DNA of 64,000 bases from Prunella strophiata (Eukaryota; Chordata; Aves; Passeriformes; Prunellidae): assembly GCA_036583965.1 (NCBI GenBank), contig JAZBQD010000017.1, positions 23,160,385 through 23,224,384 on the forward strand, written 5' to 3'. The position numbers were made by a program, and so were the translations under genes. Shown in pieces: positions 11,001-25,800 of the stretch. Position 1 is the stretch's first letter, and every line of letters starts with the position of its first letter. The notes beneath the pieces are model-generated. The model made no database searches. It worked only from the letters and a program-made list of their open reading frames with translations, and was not told where the DNA came from.

Positions 11001-13628
11001 AGCACCTTGGGATATTACCTCTAGCCCTGGCAGCCCTTCAAAGGTGATGGCACAAGAAACTAAATGGGCTCTTCATATGCAGCAGAAAGAACATTCCCAT
11101 GGAGCATGGCCAAGGTCTGTCCTGAGGGTCAGGCCACAGAGGGCTGGGTGAAGAAGAAATGCCCATCAGGCTGAATGCCCGTCGGGGTGAATGGCTAGCC
11201 ATTAGACAGGAAAGCTTGAGGGAACCAGAGAAATAGCACATCATAAAAGATTGAAGGGTCCCTACAGACTGAGAATCATGTTTTACAGCAGGAATGAGTT
11301 ACAAAGAAGCATTTATGACTTAATCTAATTTTCTGCTGATGTGTGATACCTCTCATCCCAATAAGAAATTAAATTCCTACTCCTTGTGCATTGTTTGTCT
11401 TGCAGAGCTGTGATGGAAGTCCACTGGAGGCTTTCCAATGTCCGTGATATGACTACATCTCATCTGTCTTGAACCCTTGTCTGGTGCATCAGTGTAGATT
11501 TTGTTTCCATGGTAGCTGGATGTTGGAAACCCTTGGGTAAACGAGACAAGGCCTCACAGCAAGGCTTGATTGCAAGAGAGTAAAAACTATTGTGGGCAGC
11601 AGGCATATGAAACCAGCCATGATAAATCACACAAAGATCAGTGAGTACAAGAACAAAAGATAAAACAACTCCAAAAACTAGCAGCAGAAAAGAAATAAGC
11701 TATACAAGCTACACAAGAATAAACACTGATGAGCTAGTCACTCATTACTAGGATACCAGACTGGCTGGCTACTCATGAAACGTCTTGTGTTAGCAGGCAA
11801 AGTGTTTCCTAAGCAGCACTCTTTTTATTTTTTTTTGTTTTTTGTCTTTTGCCTTGGAGAGCCTATGTCTGTATTTATTCTGAGAACATTTGTTTTCCTC
11901 TAACTCAAAAGAGCAAAATAAAAGAAGCACTTCTGCTTCTGCCAAGTCACACACTGCTGTCCTTCAGAGGCTCCAGAGGGATGTAGCTCTTGTCAAAGCA
12001 CACCTATTCTGAAACACCCTTCTTCTCTGCTTTAACCACACTGTATCCCTTTCATGTGCTCTCTTCTATTCATCTTGTGTGTTAACCCTGATATCTGGCA
12101 TGGGCTCACACTCACCCTGCAAATTCCTCAGTCTATGTGGAGAGAAAAAATATTGAAAGGGCCTCTTTTAGGGAGTGAGAGAAGAAAAAAAAAAAAAAAC
12201 CAAAAAAACTCTCCTGTGTTTGCAGTTTTTTTTAAGATTATAGGAATAGGATAAGGAACTAGCACATCAAAGACAGAAAAGATCCATTCCAGCTGAACTG
12301 CTGGAACATTTATAATCTGCTGCTGTTGCCCTCCTACTCTTGTCCATCTGTTGTCCTCTCCAAATCCCCCCCTGCCCTCAGAGTGGTACTTGTGACAGGC
12401 AGCTGCACCCCCTTTTCCTCTGGGACAACGGTGACTGAGAGGGGAAAGGACATTGAACATCACTGCTATCACTGTTATCACAGCTACCAACAGGGAGAAG
12501 AGTCCTTCTGCACTCAGTACAGGCTAAAAGCAATGCTCTGGGAGAATGTTTCGCTTTAATTAACAAAACCATAGCCAAAAAGGGCTGCAGAAGTGCCTGG
12601 CATTTTCCACATTCTGATATAATCCCACCCTCATCAGGGAAAACCACTTGCTATGCTAGCTGAGGTGCAAGCTCATCAGCTGCAACACAACTGCACTTCT
12701 TCATGTCCCAGCCATCTGCAAACTGTATCAATAGCCCTCCTTATCACATTGAGCATTATCTTGTGCATAGCATGAACAGAGATAAGTACTGCAAGCAATA
12801 CTGCCCATTTACAGCTATGTATTGTTTTCCCCTGACACAAACATGACAGCATGAAATCTAAAATGAATGAATGATTATAGATGCCAAAGATCATGAAGAG
12901 CATTTATCATGCTGTAAACTTACAGAGTGTAGGAGCGATTATTCTAATTCTAGTCTGACCTAATTTTTCCCAATTTTGACACAACACTATTACAACATAG
13001 CTAATAGTTCTTGGTGGAAGAAAACACTGTTGCTGTTGTTTTTTGCATTTTCTGCTGGAAATAATTAACATAGGGGTAATGTTTGCTTCAACCCATGGAA
13101 TTTTCATGTAAAGAAATAAAATGCGACTACCACATTTGGATCAGATGGATTTAAATAATTGTGTGCTAAACTTGACAAATTCTGAAGAACTTTATATATG
13201 AAAGGCTTGCCTCTCCATCCACAGACTCCAAAAGACTTGAAGAGAATGACAGTGAAGGAAAGTTCTTGAAAAATACCCCAGGTGGGGGAGAGCTGCCTAC
13301 AGGGTACCAGTAAGAATGGCCATGTTGGAAAAGGTGCTATCAGAACAGCTTCATTTATTCAAGGTGTCTTTGTTTAAGGAAGCTGTATGAATTCTGCAAG
13401 AGTGAGAGGTTCATAGCACACTCCTGCAGTTTTTGATTGATTGTAAAATGATGCCCTCTCTAACATGCCTCTGGGAGACTTTTACACTATGGGTGCCTTT
13501 GTGTTTCAAGCCAAACATTCATCTGGTGAGGCTGTGTGTGAAAGAAAGAGGAAATATCTCCAGAAAGAAAGATAGGATAGCACTGTAAAACAGGAAATGA
13601 GAAACAATGCAAATGTAAATAAAATCTA

Positions 13629-13642
13629 CATTAATATTAATG
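13629..13642. other. 14-bp AT-rich perfect palindrome
   Basis: CATTAATATTAATG, a perfect palindrome with two TTAAT/ATTAA homeodomain-like cores, within the large LPAR1 intron. Could be chance in AT-rich DNA. Confidence 0.3.
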
Positions 13643-16296
13643 CAACACTATCTTACATATACTTCTCTAAGATGATTTGAAGCAAGAGGATGTGAGCACA
13701 TAAGAGAGAATACACAAGTAGAGAGCATATGAAAGGAGCTGGGTGATACAAGCCACCAGCTTGTCTTTCATAACACTATATATGCCCTATCCCTAGGGAT
13801 CTGTGTTATAGTCTCCCAGGAGCTGAGCAGCTCTAAATGTGCAAGTTATAGATAAAACCCTATCATCAACTTTATCAAATATCTTAACTCCACATGAATT
13901 CCATAACTGACAGGTTTGGGAGATTTTTCAGTCTACTGTACCCATGGTTTGTAAAGGGATTTTAGAATAAACTGGTTATGCTAGTATTGCATCAGATCCC
14001 TGATTTCCTACCTTTTCCACAGCTACCTGCATGCACACAATCCAACCTCTTACTGAACCTTGTTCTGGGAATTTCAGCTAGCAAATCTACCCAGTCTTTG
14101 TACAAAATAATAGATGGATTGTGTAGGAATTGAGAAATCATGTCTTGCTCAAAAATGTGTTTCCTCTTCTCAGCAGGAATTCAGAATGTGTCTGCTTCAA
14201 ACATCTGTCTTCACCTTTGAAGGTGCACAGAATTTTTTGGTGTTTAAGGCACGGCTATCTTTGTCAACAAACTATCCCTTCTCTGAGGAACCCATCTACT
14301 CCTATCTTCACACATTTTTCTGGTTTAAAACATGTTAATGGCTTAACATAAAAGCAGCCTTGGGGCTCTGCCTGTGCTCTGGCTGGGCTCAGAGGAGCAG
14401 CAAGTCTTGACCCCAAAAAGTGAAGTCCTGTGTATGTTAGCATCACCTCTTTCTGGGCCTTAATATTTAATATTTCATGTGTGTCTGTTCATCCATCCAA
14501 TCCTCATCATCTTCTTTCATTTCAGAAAAAATAAAGTAAAAACTCTTTCTAGGGGGACACACCATCTTGACTACCAATGTTACTTCTGCTGGCACCTAGA
14601 CTCCTTTGCTACAGGCTGGCCTCTGCTCTACCTGCTCTCTTCCAGTACTCACATCACCACATTGCCCCTATTGAAAAACACACAAATATCTTGGTGAAAT
14701 CTTTAGGTCAAAGCCTTTCTTTTAAACCAGACACACTTTGGCACCTATACCTGCTACATAAAGGGTCAACTAAAGAAACATCTGACCTGTTATGGTGTTA
14801 CACAGGGAGCTGACAACAACCGGTAGCCAATAATTCCACTGGCATCACTAGCTGCATGACCACCATCTCTGAGCAGTATGGAGATGTGCAGACACAAAAT
14901 CCCTGTGGTCAGCATGGCTGCATCTGCAGTGATCATACCTTCCCTTATCTCAGCGTGAGCCAACATCTTTCATCTTCTCTTCCTGCTTCACTTTGCAAAT
15001 CCGGACCAGAGGTGATGAAGAACAGGTTTCCCCTCAGCCAGACTCCCAAGTGGCAGCAGTGGGAATCTTTGTGAGCTCACTCTCTGCAGCACCTACTGCC
15101 CCAAGTGCTTTCTGGCATGTGCTGGAGGCAGGCTATACTGACACTTGGACTCCTGGTTTTCCTTCTGGAGATCCTATCTTCTGCATGTCTTTCCACCTGG
15201 ATACAATCAGGTGGTCCTTCCACAGAGCCTGGCACCAGATGTGGGTGTTTCCAATACCACACGGTCTCCAAGCACTTTCATATCCCTGTAGCATCTAAAG
15301 GTTTGGCAGTGTGAAACAGCAAAAAGACAGAAAAGACTGGGGAGGACAAATAACAAAATCAAACTAACTGAAGAGAAAATGAACCCGGGCAATAGCAATC
15401 CACCAGAAGTGATCTGCTTATTTCATGGGTGCTCACCAAACTCTAGCCCAGGTTAACACTTGATGTAATTCCCTGCCTGATGCTTGTAGTCTTGCAAATG
15501 AGTGTACTGTTTTTTGGCCAGCTGATCCAGCTGCCTCAAGATTTCCACAGCTGACATTTCTGAAGGAGAACTCCAGTGCTAATGCAAATAGAGGAGACCA
15601 GGAGGGTTTCTCAATTGACATCCGCAAACCAAAGGTGTTTGAATGGTCCTCTTTTAGAACATACTTTTAATGGTTTAAAGAACAACTTGCAAAGACGAAC
15701 GTGCAAAATGCATTCCAAAAATAAAAGCAAAAGCTTAATCCTGTTGCAATTTATCTGTATCCATTTGAATCCCTCAAAACAAGAAAAATTGAATTTGGTC
15801 CTGATCTAGTAACTGCAGGAGAGAGATGGTGGACTGCCTCACTTCAAAGGGAGAAACTAAGGCATTTATCTATAGAAAGCATTTTAGACAAAAACAGGAA
15901 GTCATTAAATGCCAGTAGTCAGCATTTTGACTGATTTCTAAATTCATAAAGATATGTGAAGTGCATGTTTGAATAAAAGCTTGGCTGTTGCCAAAGCAAT
16001 CTGATTATTTTTCTCTGTGTAAAGACAAACAGTAGTCCTCGTGGAGTTTCTCTGTTGCCAAAAAACCTGACACACAGAGGAAATTTTGGTGTCTCTTTCA
16101 ATTTTCTGGTGTTCTAGACAAGTCTTTATGCTCTAACTTGAAAACAAATACTCTTACAGTCCCAAATCAGTGCTGGTAGCTGGGCTGGAAAATGAACACA
16201 TAGGCCCAGCTGATAAGAGGCTCCTGGTACTGGTCTCCCTGGGTCGCAGGACAAAGAAAAGCAGGCAAGAGATGTCCAGGGAAAACTAGAAGCAAG

Positions 16297-16760
16297 AATC
16301 ATAGAATCCCAGAGAGACTTGGGTTGGAAGGGACTTAAACATCTAACTCCCCACCATGAGAAGGGATGCCACCCATTTCATCAGGTTGCTCAGGGCCCTG
16401 TCCATGAATACTTCCAGTGATAGGACAGCCACAACTTCTCTGGGCAACCTTTCCAGTGCCTCACCACCCTCATAGTAAAAAAGTTTCCTCCTAATTTCTA
16501 ATCTTAATCTATTAATTTTCCATTTAAAGCCATCCCCACCTTTTCTATCACTCCATGCCCTTGTAAAAAGTCCCTCTTCAGTGTTCTTGAAGGCCCATTT
16601 CTGGTACTGAGAGCTGCTACAAGTTCTTCCCAGAGCCTTTTCTTCTTCAGGCTGAACAAGCCCAATGCTCTCAGCCTCTGCTCCAGCCCTCTGATCATTT
16701 TAGCCCTTCTCTGAATCTGCTCTAATGGGTCCAATAAAAAACCTTTAGCTCATACCTGGC
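16297..16760 (-). mobile_element. CR1 LINE 3' fragment
   Basis: AATCATAGAATCCC near 16298 is the complement of the CR1 3' tail. It is followed by the standard CR1 3' region, GGTTGGAAGGGAC, then on the minus strand the end of ORF2: a degenerate protein with the CR1 signature LRALGLFSLKKKRLWEEL near 16640 and an EQIQRRA segment near 16715. It is 5'-truncated, as is typical of target-primed insertion. It lies in the LPAR1 intron in the same orientation as the gene. Confidence 0.92.
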
Positions 16761-18805
16761 AACCTTTTTACACCCCCTAGTCCAAACTCAGTTAGGATTC
16801 TCTTCAGGGGCCCTGACTGCTCACAGGAATGACTTGGGACTTCAGGTGGAGACAGACCTCTCCCTGAACAACAAGAGGATCCAGTCTGAAGGGTCTGGGT
16901 GAGGCTTTCAGGTCCTGGATGTGGGGCAGCTGGAGGTCACCAGGTCTCCTGAAACATGAACATGCCCCTGCAGAAGTGAAAGCTCACTGCAAGAGGTCAT
17001 GTGAGGCAAGGGCAGGACAGCTGGCACGTGAAAAGCAGGGCTTGCAGACTGGACTCTCCTCTGCCTGCTTCTGCAAGGTACGTTTAATGTGCTTGGGACT
17101 TGGGTGTTTTCCTGCTTTTTTAGCAGCTGCAGTTTCCAATCACAGAAAAATAATTCACTGACATGTTAAAAAAGCCCTGTTCTGCCCACTTTTCCTACAG
17201 AAATCCATATAACTTCTGTGGTACTCTGCTACATAGTCAGAATGCTACACTCAAACAATACAGCATGTTTAGCAGATATCAAACAACTTTGCTATGTGAG
17301 ATTGTTTAATTGTATTTTCCTTTGTTGTTAAGGACATTAAGTGTTACTGTTATGTTTGGATAAGCTCCAGTTGCAACACAAGATTCCAAATGAAGCCTGG
17401 TTGGATGCAATTTAATATGTAAAGGACTGCCTTGATTCTTACATAAGAATAAAATAATAATATTAGAAGAAAAATATTAGCCTCTGTAGGTTCCCTTAAT
17501 AGGAATAAAACTTCTTTTATTTAACATGCTAATACCAGACTGAGTAGGAGAAAGTGTTACCAAGTGTTACCAGCTCTACCTCAACTGCAAGAAAACTGTG
17601 TGTGCTTTTAATTTATACAGCCATACTAACATTTATTTGATTATAGCTATCTAGTTAAGTGGTGGTAGACCTTCTATGAGGGAATTGCATTAAGATCAGT
17701 CATACAAAACGGTTTTAAGAAGCAGAATCCATGCTGACAGCTGTGCCTCTCTGTGAAAACAAAGAACACAAACTCCAAAGTGAAGTGGACAACAGGGTAA
17801 GCCCCTATGGATAACAGAATGCCACTCTAGGATAAATCTGCTCGGAAAAATCTGCCTGCCTTTGGACAAGTTAGAAAAGCCTTTCTAGTCCTCACCTGAA
17901 TATAACAAATCAAACTACTGCCTTAAAACAAAAGCAGCCTTGGACAGACTGCACATGAATGGCACTATTACCTGAGCTGCCTGCACACCTCACCACCCAA
18001 GCAGTGCTAAGGTAATTCAGACATTATTCAGGCTATCAGACCTTCAGGGAGGCACTTACAAATGGCACTGCTAAAACAGAGGGGAACAGACAGATGTGGC
18101 ATTGCACATCACAGGAGAAGCACTGAGTGAAGAACCCTCTGTGTTTTGATTGTGGTAAGTATATGCTTACAGATTATCAAAAGGGTAAATTCTAGGTTTT
18201 GGCACTTAATTCTACATGTACTTGTTAAAAATTATCTAGATGAGACTGGTATCTAGGGCAGAAAATATAGGTTTTGTTTTGCATTTCCATACTGTGAAGA
18301 CGAGAAAGTTTAAAGGGATGCAGCTACATTTTGGCTCTCACAGATTTCTCTGGATTCCCCATTAGGACGCTTGCTGTCTTGCTGCATATAATTTCAGTGT
18401 GGTAACAACAGTATTTTCCATACTTCAAATGAGAAATTCAGTGAATGGGACTGGAAATGTTTCACTGCTGCTGAATAATTCCAGGGCCAGCTTCTCTGTA
18501 ATATTTTTTTAATAATTTACCATATCAGAATCTAGATAAATTTAAAAATTTCAGACAAACACTGAAGAGAGCTCTAATAAAATCTAGCCTCTTTTTCAAG
18601 TCATATCATCAAGAATCACATTGCCATGCATTATATGGGGGGAAAAAGGTGCATTTTCAGCTAGCTCCTTCTCTCAGCAGTACACACTGGTGTAAAACCC
18701 TGGACATGTAGCTACACCCTCATGACTACAAATGAGGGCATCCCAGTCTCATCCACTTAGAGGATTAGTCACTAAAACTGCTCCTGGGTTAGACAAGTGA
18801 TGTGT

Positions 18806-18845
18806 CTTCTCCCTATGACTTCTCCCTTCTCCCTATGACTAAGCT
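18806..18845. repeat. Imperfect 20-bp tandem duplication
   Basis: CTTCTCCCTATGACT occurs twice with a 20-bp period inside the LPAR1 intron. No function is suggested. Confidence 0.5.
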
Positions 18846-21800
18846 TCTCCAAAATCACTGCATTTATGGGAGAAGTGAGCTTGATTCAGCTTACAGAACA
18901 GATCCTTGTGTTTCCATTGGCTTACAGGAACAGTCTTCTACCCTTGGCAGTCTGCTCTCCTTTCTAAATTTAACCTCTGCTAAGAAAAGTATGGCACCTA
19001 AAAGCACCCTATAGTAGTGCTTGGACTGTGTTAGCACCACATCCTTGGTTGCTTGGCTTAAAGACTGCCATATAAATAGCCTGTGAAACCACAAAAAAGC
19101 ACACTATCATGCTTTTCTGAAGGTTACTCAATCTGCGTATTTCTGAGGATGTGACTCCTTTGACCTCTGGCAGACAGTTTGCTCCAGCGTCCCTATAAAA
19201 GTCTGTAGGTTTTGTCTATATATAACGAGGGACAACAATGATGAAGTTTAAAAAAAAAGGTGCTAAGTCTCTTAACTTTCAGTTCCCTTACTCCCACCCT
19301 CTCATGAAAGAGCAATTGAATAGCAACAGAAAACTGAAATAACTGCCTGTGCCCAAAATGGGCTGACTCCCAGCCACCTTCATCTCTTTCAGGGGTGTTC
19401 ATGAGAAGTGCCAGACAAAGGTCATTTAGATCCAGCCCCTGTCTACCATGAAAGGAAAGCAGAGGTGTTAACACTGGTGTTTTCTCTGCAGCATGCCTTG
19501 CTTGCTGCCTGGCTTTGTCCTGGGTTTTCTGCTGCCGGGCACGAGCAAGAGTTCCCACTGAACTCTTGGCCTCTCAAATGAGGTTGTCAAAGACAACAGT
19601 AATCATTCTCTTCTGTCACCTGTCTTGAGGCCAAGGGCAATGCCAACTTGTTTCTCACAGTGACACAGAGAAGAGGTGCTGCTGCCAGGGCAGAGCTCAT
19701 TGCTGTGCTCACAGGGGCTGCTCCCATGGATCTGCCAGGGAACGTGCTGCTTCTGCAGGGCAAGAACTTGAAAACTCTTCCCTTTTAGCACTCTCTGCTT
19801 GCCTTGGACTTCAGTCCTCAAGCGATTATTTATATGCCATCCAAAGTAAAATCTTTGCCAGCTGAAAATTAAACAATCTAGAATTTTTCAAAACACTAAA
19901 GACAGTTTAAACAACTCTTTAAGATGCAGACCAAGCTGATCTGGTAAAAAAGCAGAACGCCATTATGTACAGCAGGGTAGAACTCTACTTTTAAAAATAA
20001 GCATTAATAACAGTTCCATCAGGTCTGGCAGATCATGACATACAATGCAGATCACACCATGGTTGCTAGAGACAGAAAATACTTGTGAAAGCATTTGCTT
20101 CACACTTGGAATGCCTGAGACTTCATGCAGACAGTGATGAAGCGCCCAGAAAGCAAGCCTAATATGTTCTGTCTCATCTGATGGCTCTTCTAGCTGTCTA
20201 ATCCCCTCTGGTTGATCCTGTGCCATCTCCAGGCATGTCTATGGAGCATGCTGCCCTGACCTCTCCGTGTGAACAGGCTCTAGGTGCAGGGCTGGGATGT
20301 CTGCTCCAAGGGAGGGGACAGCATACAAGCAGGGAGTCAGCCATCAAAGGCACTGTAACTCCACTAACTCCCACAAGCAATTGCAAAAACAAACAGCTGC
20401 AATCGCTACAGCTGCATTGAAAGCTAGCCTCTGAAAGGAAAACAAAAGACTCCACCACACTCTGTGGAAACCCACAATAAGTTTTGGGAAAGTTAACAGT
20501 CCTCAAAAGGAGGTCTTAGCATGCATAGGCTATCTACTGTATTGTGTCTTGCTTTAAACAATACAGTGGATGCAGGATTGTGAAACAGAAAACCAAACTA
20601 GCACACATCAGTTTTTGTTGCCTGATGGAAAAGGAAGCAAAAGGCCAAGACTGCTACCAAACCACAAAGACCATTTCCACTTACATTACATTCAGCAGCT
20701 GCACATGTCTGCAGCCCACCTAAGGGGCTGAGGAGGCAGTAAACTGACAGAGCAGCAGAAGGGGTGAAACAGGATCAAAAGGATTTTGAGAGGATCAAAA
20801 AAAAAGACACCTCCTCAAATCCCTGCTCTCAGGTTTTGTATTGCTCCATGTTAAAAAAAAAAAACAAAAACAAAAAAAACCCCCACAGCACACCAAGCAG
20901 AAAGGTGGTGCCCACCAGCACTGCTCAATATTACCAGCACATGCCCAGGAGGTAGAACCTGGGGACACAGGAAATATGTTTCATTGCAATGCTAACTAAT
21001 CAAAGCACTTCCACTGAGTACTCCTCCTCCAACACGACACCCCCAAATAGTACCTGTGGGACCACTCTTAGTTCTAGTTCATCATTGTGCACAGTAGTTC
21101 AAGTCAGATTACTTTGAGACAGACATGCTGATATATGAGTCTGAAAGACTTCTCCAGGATTGTGGTTTTTTATTTTGTTTTAGCAGATACTTGTAGGCTT
21201 GCGCCTAAAGTAAACAGGAAACTGCATGAGATAAAATGAGACCTTCCAGGCAAAAAGGCCCTCCACTGAGGAATTTTTGGGTTTAAAAAAAAGAGATAAA
21301 CAAGCAATTAGTACATTGTAAGAAAATCGCTTGCAAAATCCTTCTACTCAGCAAATTAATTGCTTCTAAGAAGTACCTCTGCTGTTCTAAATGAAATACA
21401 AAGCTTTTTCCTTTTTCAGAAAAGGTTAAAACTCTCCTAACTACTCAGCAATGCACTGAAGGGCACCATTCAGAGATGACTTTATTTTCTTTTAAAATGT
21501 TTTAACAATGGAATATTCAAGCAACACTGAGGTAAACTCCAGCACAACAGCAGTGTGTAGGGAAGATGCATGAATAAAAAGCCCTGAGGCAAACTCAGAT
21601 CAGCTTTTGCTGGACTTCATTTGAAGCTCCTGGTGATACTTGCTGACTTCTCATTTTTCTACAGAGCTCAGAGCAGCAGCCACACCAAAGTCAGGCTAGC
21701 TAAATGAGGGACAAATGCAAGGCAGAGGGGACATTTCAGTGCTGTAGGCCCATGCTTCCAGCTCCTTCTTATAAACTTTATAGCCTGGAGATTGATCACA

Positions 21801-22077
21801 GCTGTTTGTTAAATAATAAAGAGCTAAACCAACCACCACTGTAAACTTTCTATCTGCTGGGTTCTAACTGTTCTGCAAGCTATGAGGGGAGAAAAGGAGC
21901 AGAGATTTCTCTGTCCCTGGTGTTTTCTAGGAGAGATGAACAACAAGGGATGAGCCCACTTATTTGCCCTTCAAAATAATGAGCATTCAGTGTCCTTAGG
22001 CATCCAGTGACACCACAAGCATTTTACTGTCATTGGTGTTCTTGCTTGTGTATGCTATCCAAACCCTGGTATTATAA

Positions 22078-22106
22078 TCATGCTCATTAATTATCTATGA
22101 GCATGA
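22078..22106. other. 10-bp inverted repeat flanking TAATTA
   Basis: TCATGCTCAT at 22078-22087 and ATGAGCATGA at 22097-22106 are exact reverse complements around a 9-nt spacer that starts TAATTA, a homeodomain core. It may be a small regulatory element of the LPAR1 intron, or chance. Confidence 0.35.
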
Positions 22107-25100
22107 GAATATGTAGCTATGAACAGAATGACCTACTGCAAATTTGTTGATTTCACAGTATTTCCAGTACATGTTTTTCTGAAAACAAGCACTCACTAAT
22201 TATATTTTTTGTTGTCTGTCCTCTTGTCTTTAATTGCATTTATTAGAGAAGGCTCACTTAAGTTTCACCACCTTGAATTCCTTTAAGAATGCAGCATCAG
22301 TGGCTAAGCTACAGGTGCAGGACAAGTAACACGGTCTGTGCAGGACAGTTTTCACTCCCTGCTACTTTAATCCACTTTTTGTGGAGCTCATGTGTGAAGC
22401 TAGCTGAGCACTCTGCAAAGCCTGCAGTGTTGGGATGCCATATGAGTCTCTTGGGTTGGTGAGTTCCATGCTCCACTGCACAAGATATCATCCTGGTTCC
22501 AATCCAGCCACCCTTCCCCCTTATTGACACGGCTTTTATGTGAACTTTGCTCACCTCCCACCTGACCTGTGGCTGGAGAAGCTTGCATCAGTACCTGAAC
22601 CATGGGATTTTGTAAAACCCGAGGTGTGTGTGCCTGGGGGAGGGAATGAATGAGAATGGGAGAAGCAGTATTGCTGGACTCCTCTTACCCTCCCCAAACA
22701 GGAGAGTTTTTTTCCAGTAAGTTATAAACAGTGTTACTGTCTCCAATGATACTGGATCTCTAATTTTCTCTGTGGGCCAGGGGAGCTCCCTGCAGATTAA
22801 AACTGCAACTGTTGAAATCCACCTTTTTGATGTTCACTGGCTTTGATGTGTTCCATGTTTGTGCAATTATGGCAGCATGTTACTGCAGATACAACTATAT
22901 ATTTCATTCATGAAAGAAACAAATAACCAACAAAAAAGGCACCTGTAACTGATCCACAGCCTGGATGTTCTTTATCTCTTCCTTATTCTGCACGACAGAC
23001 TGATTCCCATATCCGTAAGGGTTACTTTGTGCAGGAGTTCAGGGTTGATGCGAGAGGGCTGAATGCAGAGATCTCCCAAGGTCCAGTTGTGGCTGTAAAA
23101 CACTGCTGCTAGTTGTGAAGTGTGAGCTTGAATATTGCTGCAATGCAAGCTTTTTTCAGTGGAAAATTCACATGTTCACAGTAGATGAACATGTAGAACC
23201 ATCTCACAGTAGATGGTGCAATGCACAGGCAAGAGCAAACCCATCAATAAGTAAAGAAATGAGTTGGTTTGCTGACTGCAGTAGACATTGTCAGGAGGCT
23301 TTGACATAAGCAGTGAGATATACAGGGTCACCATATGAGGAGTGTCCATGAGCACAGGGAAAGGCAGAGGCAGAGGTAGCAATGCCTGCAAGAGCATTGC
23401 ATATCACTGCAACAGACACATGTAAACGTTTATGGATACAACAAAAACTCAATCTTTTCCAGAGAAATGTTGTGTTGAGATGTCAGCCAGGTCGAAAGAG
23501 ATAACCCCAGGAGTTATTTTATGGCAGAAGAGAGTAATTTGTAACTTGCCACCTTTCCATCTTTATCCATAGCTGTCCTTTCTCAATATATCCAGGCATG
23601 GTCAATGGGCTGTCCACATCTCCTCACCCATAGGAATACCTGTTGGGTCAGACTCAGCTATACTGTTATACTAAGGGAAATTCAGAAAACTAGCTTATGT
23701 TGTCATCACACTTCTAGCACATATACTCATCTCACAACTTAACTCATTTTTTGTCACCTGTATTATTTGTACTTTAAGCATTCAAGCATTCTTTCACAAA
23801 GAGTGTATTGATTATGAGCAATCCAAGAAGAACCCACATCTCTGTTGCTCATGAAATGACACTGTTTTGAACCTGGTCATGAGTGCTATTGAATGCCATC
23901 AGACTTTTTTGTTCTGGTTCTGAGGGTTCACTGGGCATGGCTAGGCTTACAGTGTATTGTATGGTATTGTTCTACCTGTGAGTCTGTAATTGGAGTAGTG
24001 CTTACTGGACATTGCTGGATTTAGAGTGCTGCATTGCCTCTGTATTTCTGTTACTTAGTGTGGAATTGTCTATGACCCAGAATCTCAGCCCAGCTGCCAC
24101 CAGCCCCTTTGACATCTGAGGACCAGCTGGAACACAAGGGCGTTTATTTCCCTCTTAAATTTCTTTATTCTTCATGTGTCAGAAAGGTTTGCCTTACTCT
24201 TTAATGTGACAGCACCACAGAGGTGTCTTTATCAGCTCTTGAGTGCTCTGAACTCTAAGCAAGTCCTGGAGGCAGAAGACACTGCCATGAAGAGGGCAGC
24301 TGTGGTCACAGCAATAAGGGGTCTCCTGGAAAACCCTCCTACCAAGGGCACAAACTGCAACATGCCAACACACTCTTTAATCAAAAAGGGTGAAAATATT
24401 CTAACACAAGTCCTCCACCTAAATTAAACAATTCATACATGAACTGAGCTACTGAATCATTAAATAGTTCCAGATATTTCTCTTACTGATACCTCTCACG
24501 TTGGTCCATCAAGTTTCCAAACCTACTGCTAGCCTAATAACTGTTTTCACAGGTCTTTAAAAAGCTGGCAATGTGCCTGGTGTTTCCAATAAATTTGTGT
24601 TTCATTCTTCTGAGGTGTGAGAAATAGAGGTGTTTAAACAACAAAAAAATACACTACCCATCTTCCAAGTATGGACTTTTCTCGTTTTTTTGAAAGTGGT
24701 CAGTCTGCATCACAGAAGTGGAGGATATTGTTTCAAGATGTGGCAACAAACCTCTCTTATATGACAGATGTCAGCACACACAGAAGCCCTACCATAATAC
24801 ACTGCTGCAAAATGCTGCCTTCAAAACTGCATACATGCAGATATTTAGGCAATTCTATCAGGGCACTAGAGCCTGTGCAGTGTACTAACACTACCTCCTA
24901 TTAAAAAAATCCAACTTAACTCTTTACAACAGCATCAGAAGCTTTCTGCTTGGGCTGGCATTTTTACTTTTTGTGCTTTCTGCTTTCTTACATACATCTG
25001 AGGAAAAGCTCAGTGAAATTGCTGCATCTGTTAGACGTTTATCTCTTCTGTTTGAAAGCAACTGCAGAAAAAAGAGGCAGCGAACTTAAATTTCAAATGA

Positions 25101-25742
25101 AAATGATGTCAAGCTTCTCTAATAAAGCCTCTGGCAAGTATAATATTTTCTTTGTTATTTGGGGGAAGTCTGCACTCAACAGTACAATATGCCACGAAGA
25201 CATCCCATAAGAGACACTCTGCAAGATTCCCTGTACTGTAGGAGTGAAAGGTAATTCTTGGTAGCCTGTGGATGCAGGAGAGCACCCTGCAAACTTTGGG
25301 GAGAAAGGTGAATTGTTTTAAAGTGAAGTGCATAAAATACAAAGCTCATGAATGCTTTGTGGTCAAGGTTTTAATGTATTTCATCACAGTTTTCAAGGTC
25401 AAGGCCAGGTTTGAAATCTGGTTCATGTCCCTGCTAAGATTTCAACAGTACTTGTGGAGAAATCTGTGTTTATACAGACAAATGCAGAACTTGTGCTTCA
25501 GCCAGCTCTCTCAGCTCATTTTAAATGCAGGAGATTTCGGAATTTGAGGCATTGTTGTGTGCACTGCATTCTAGAAAATTGCTGCATCTCTGGGTGTACA
25601 TTCCTCCCAATGGTAAATACTCAAACAGGTGTAATTTCCTTATGAATCAAACCTTAACCAGCCATTATTTCTGTGCAATCTACTTTTTGAATTACTGATG
25701 ATCAATGAAAGCCTTTGCTTAGGAACTGGAAGTACAAGATAA

Positions 25743-25744
<2 letters not shown>

Positions 25745-25796
<52 letters not shown>
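25745..25796. repeat. (A)52 mononucleotide run
   Basis: Fifty-two uninterrupted A residues in the LPAR1 intron. I see no AATAAA or recognisable processed-gene sequence upstream, and no clear flanking target-site duplication, so it is listed as a microsatellite rather than a retrocopy tail. Confidence 0.9.

Positions 25797-25800
<4 letters not shown>

Noticed and set aside
25640..25800. A52 run as the tail of a processed pseudogene
   Set aside because: No recognisable coding remnant, poly(A) signal or target-site duplication.
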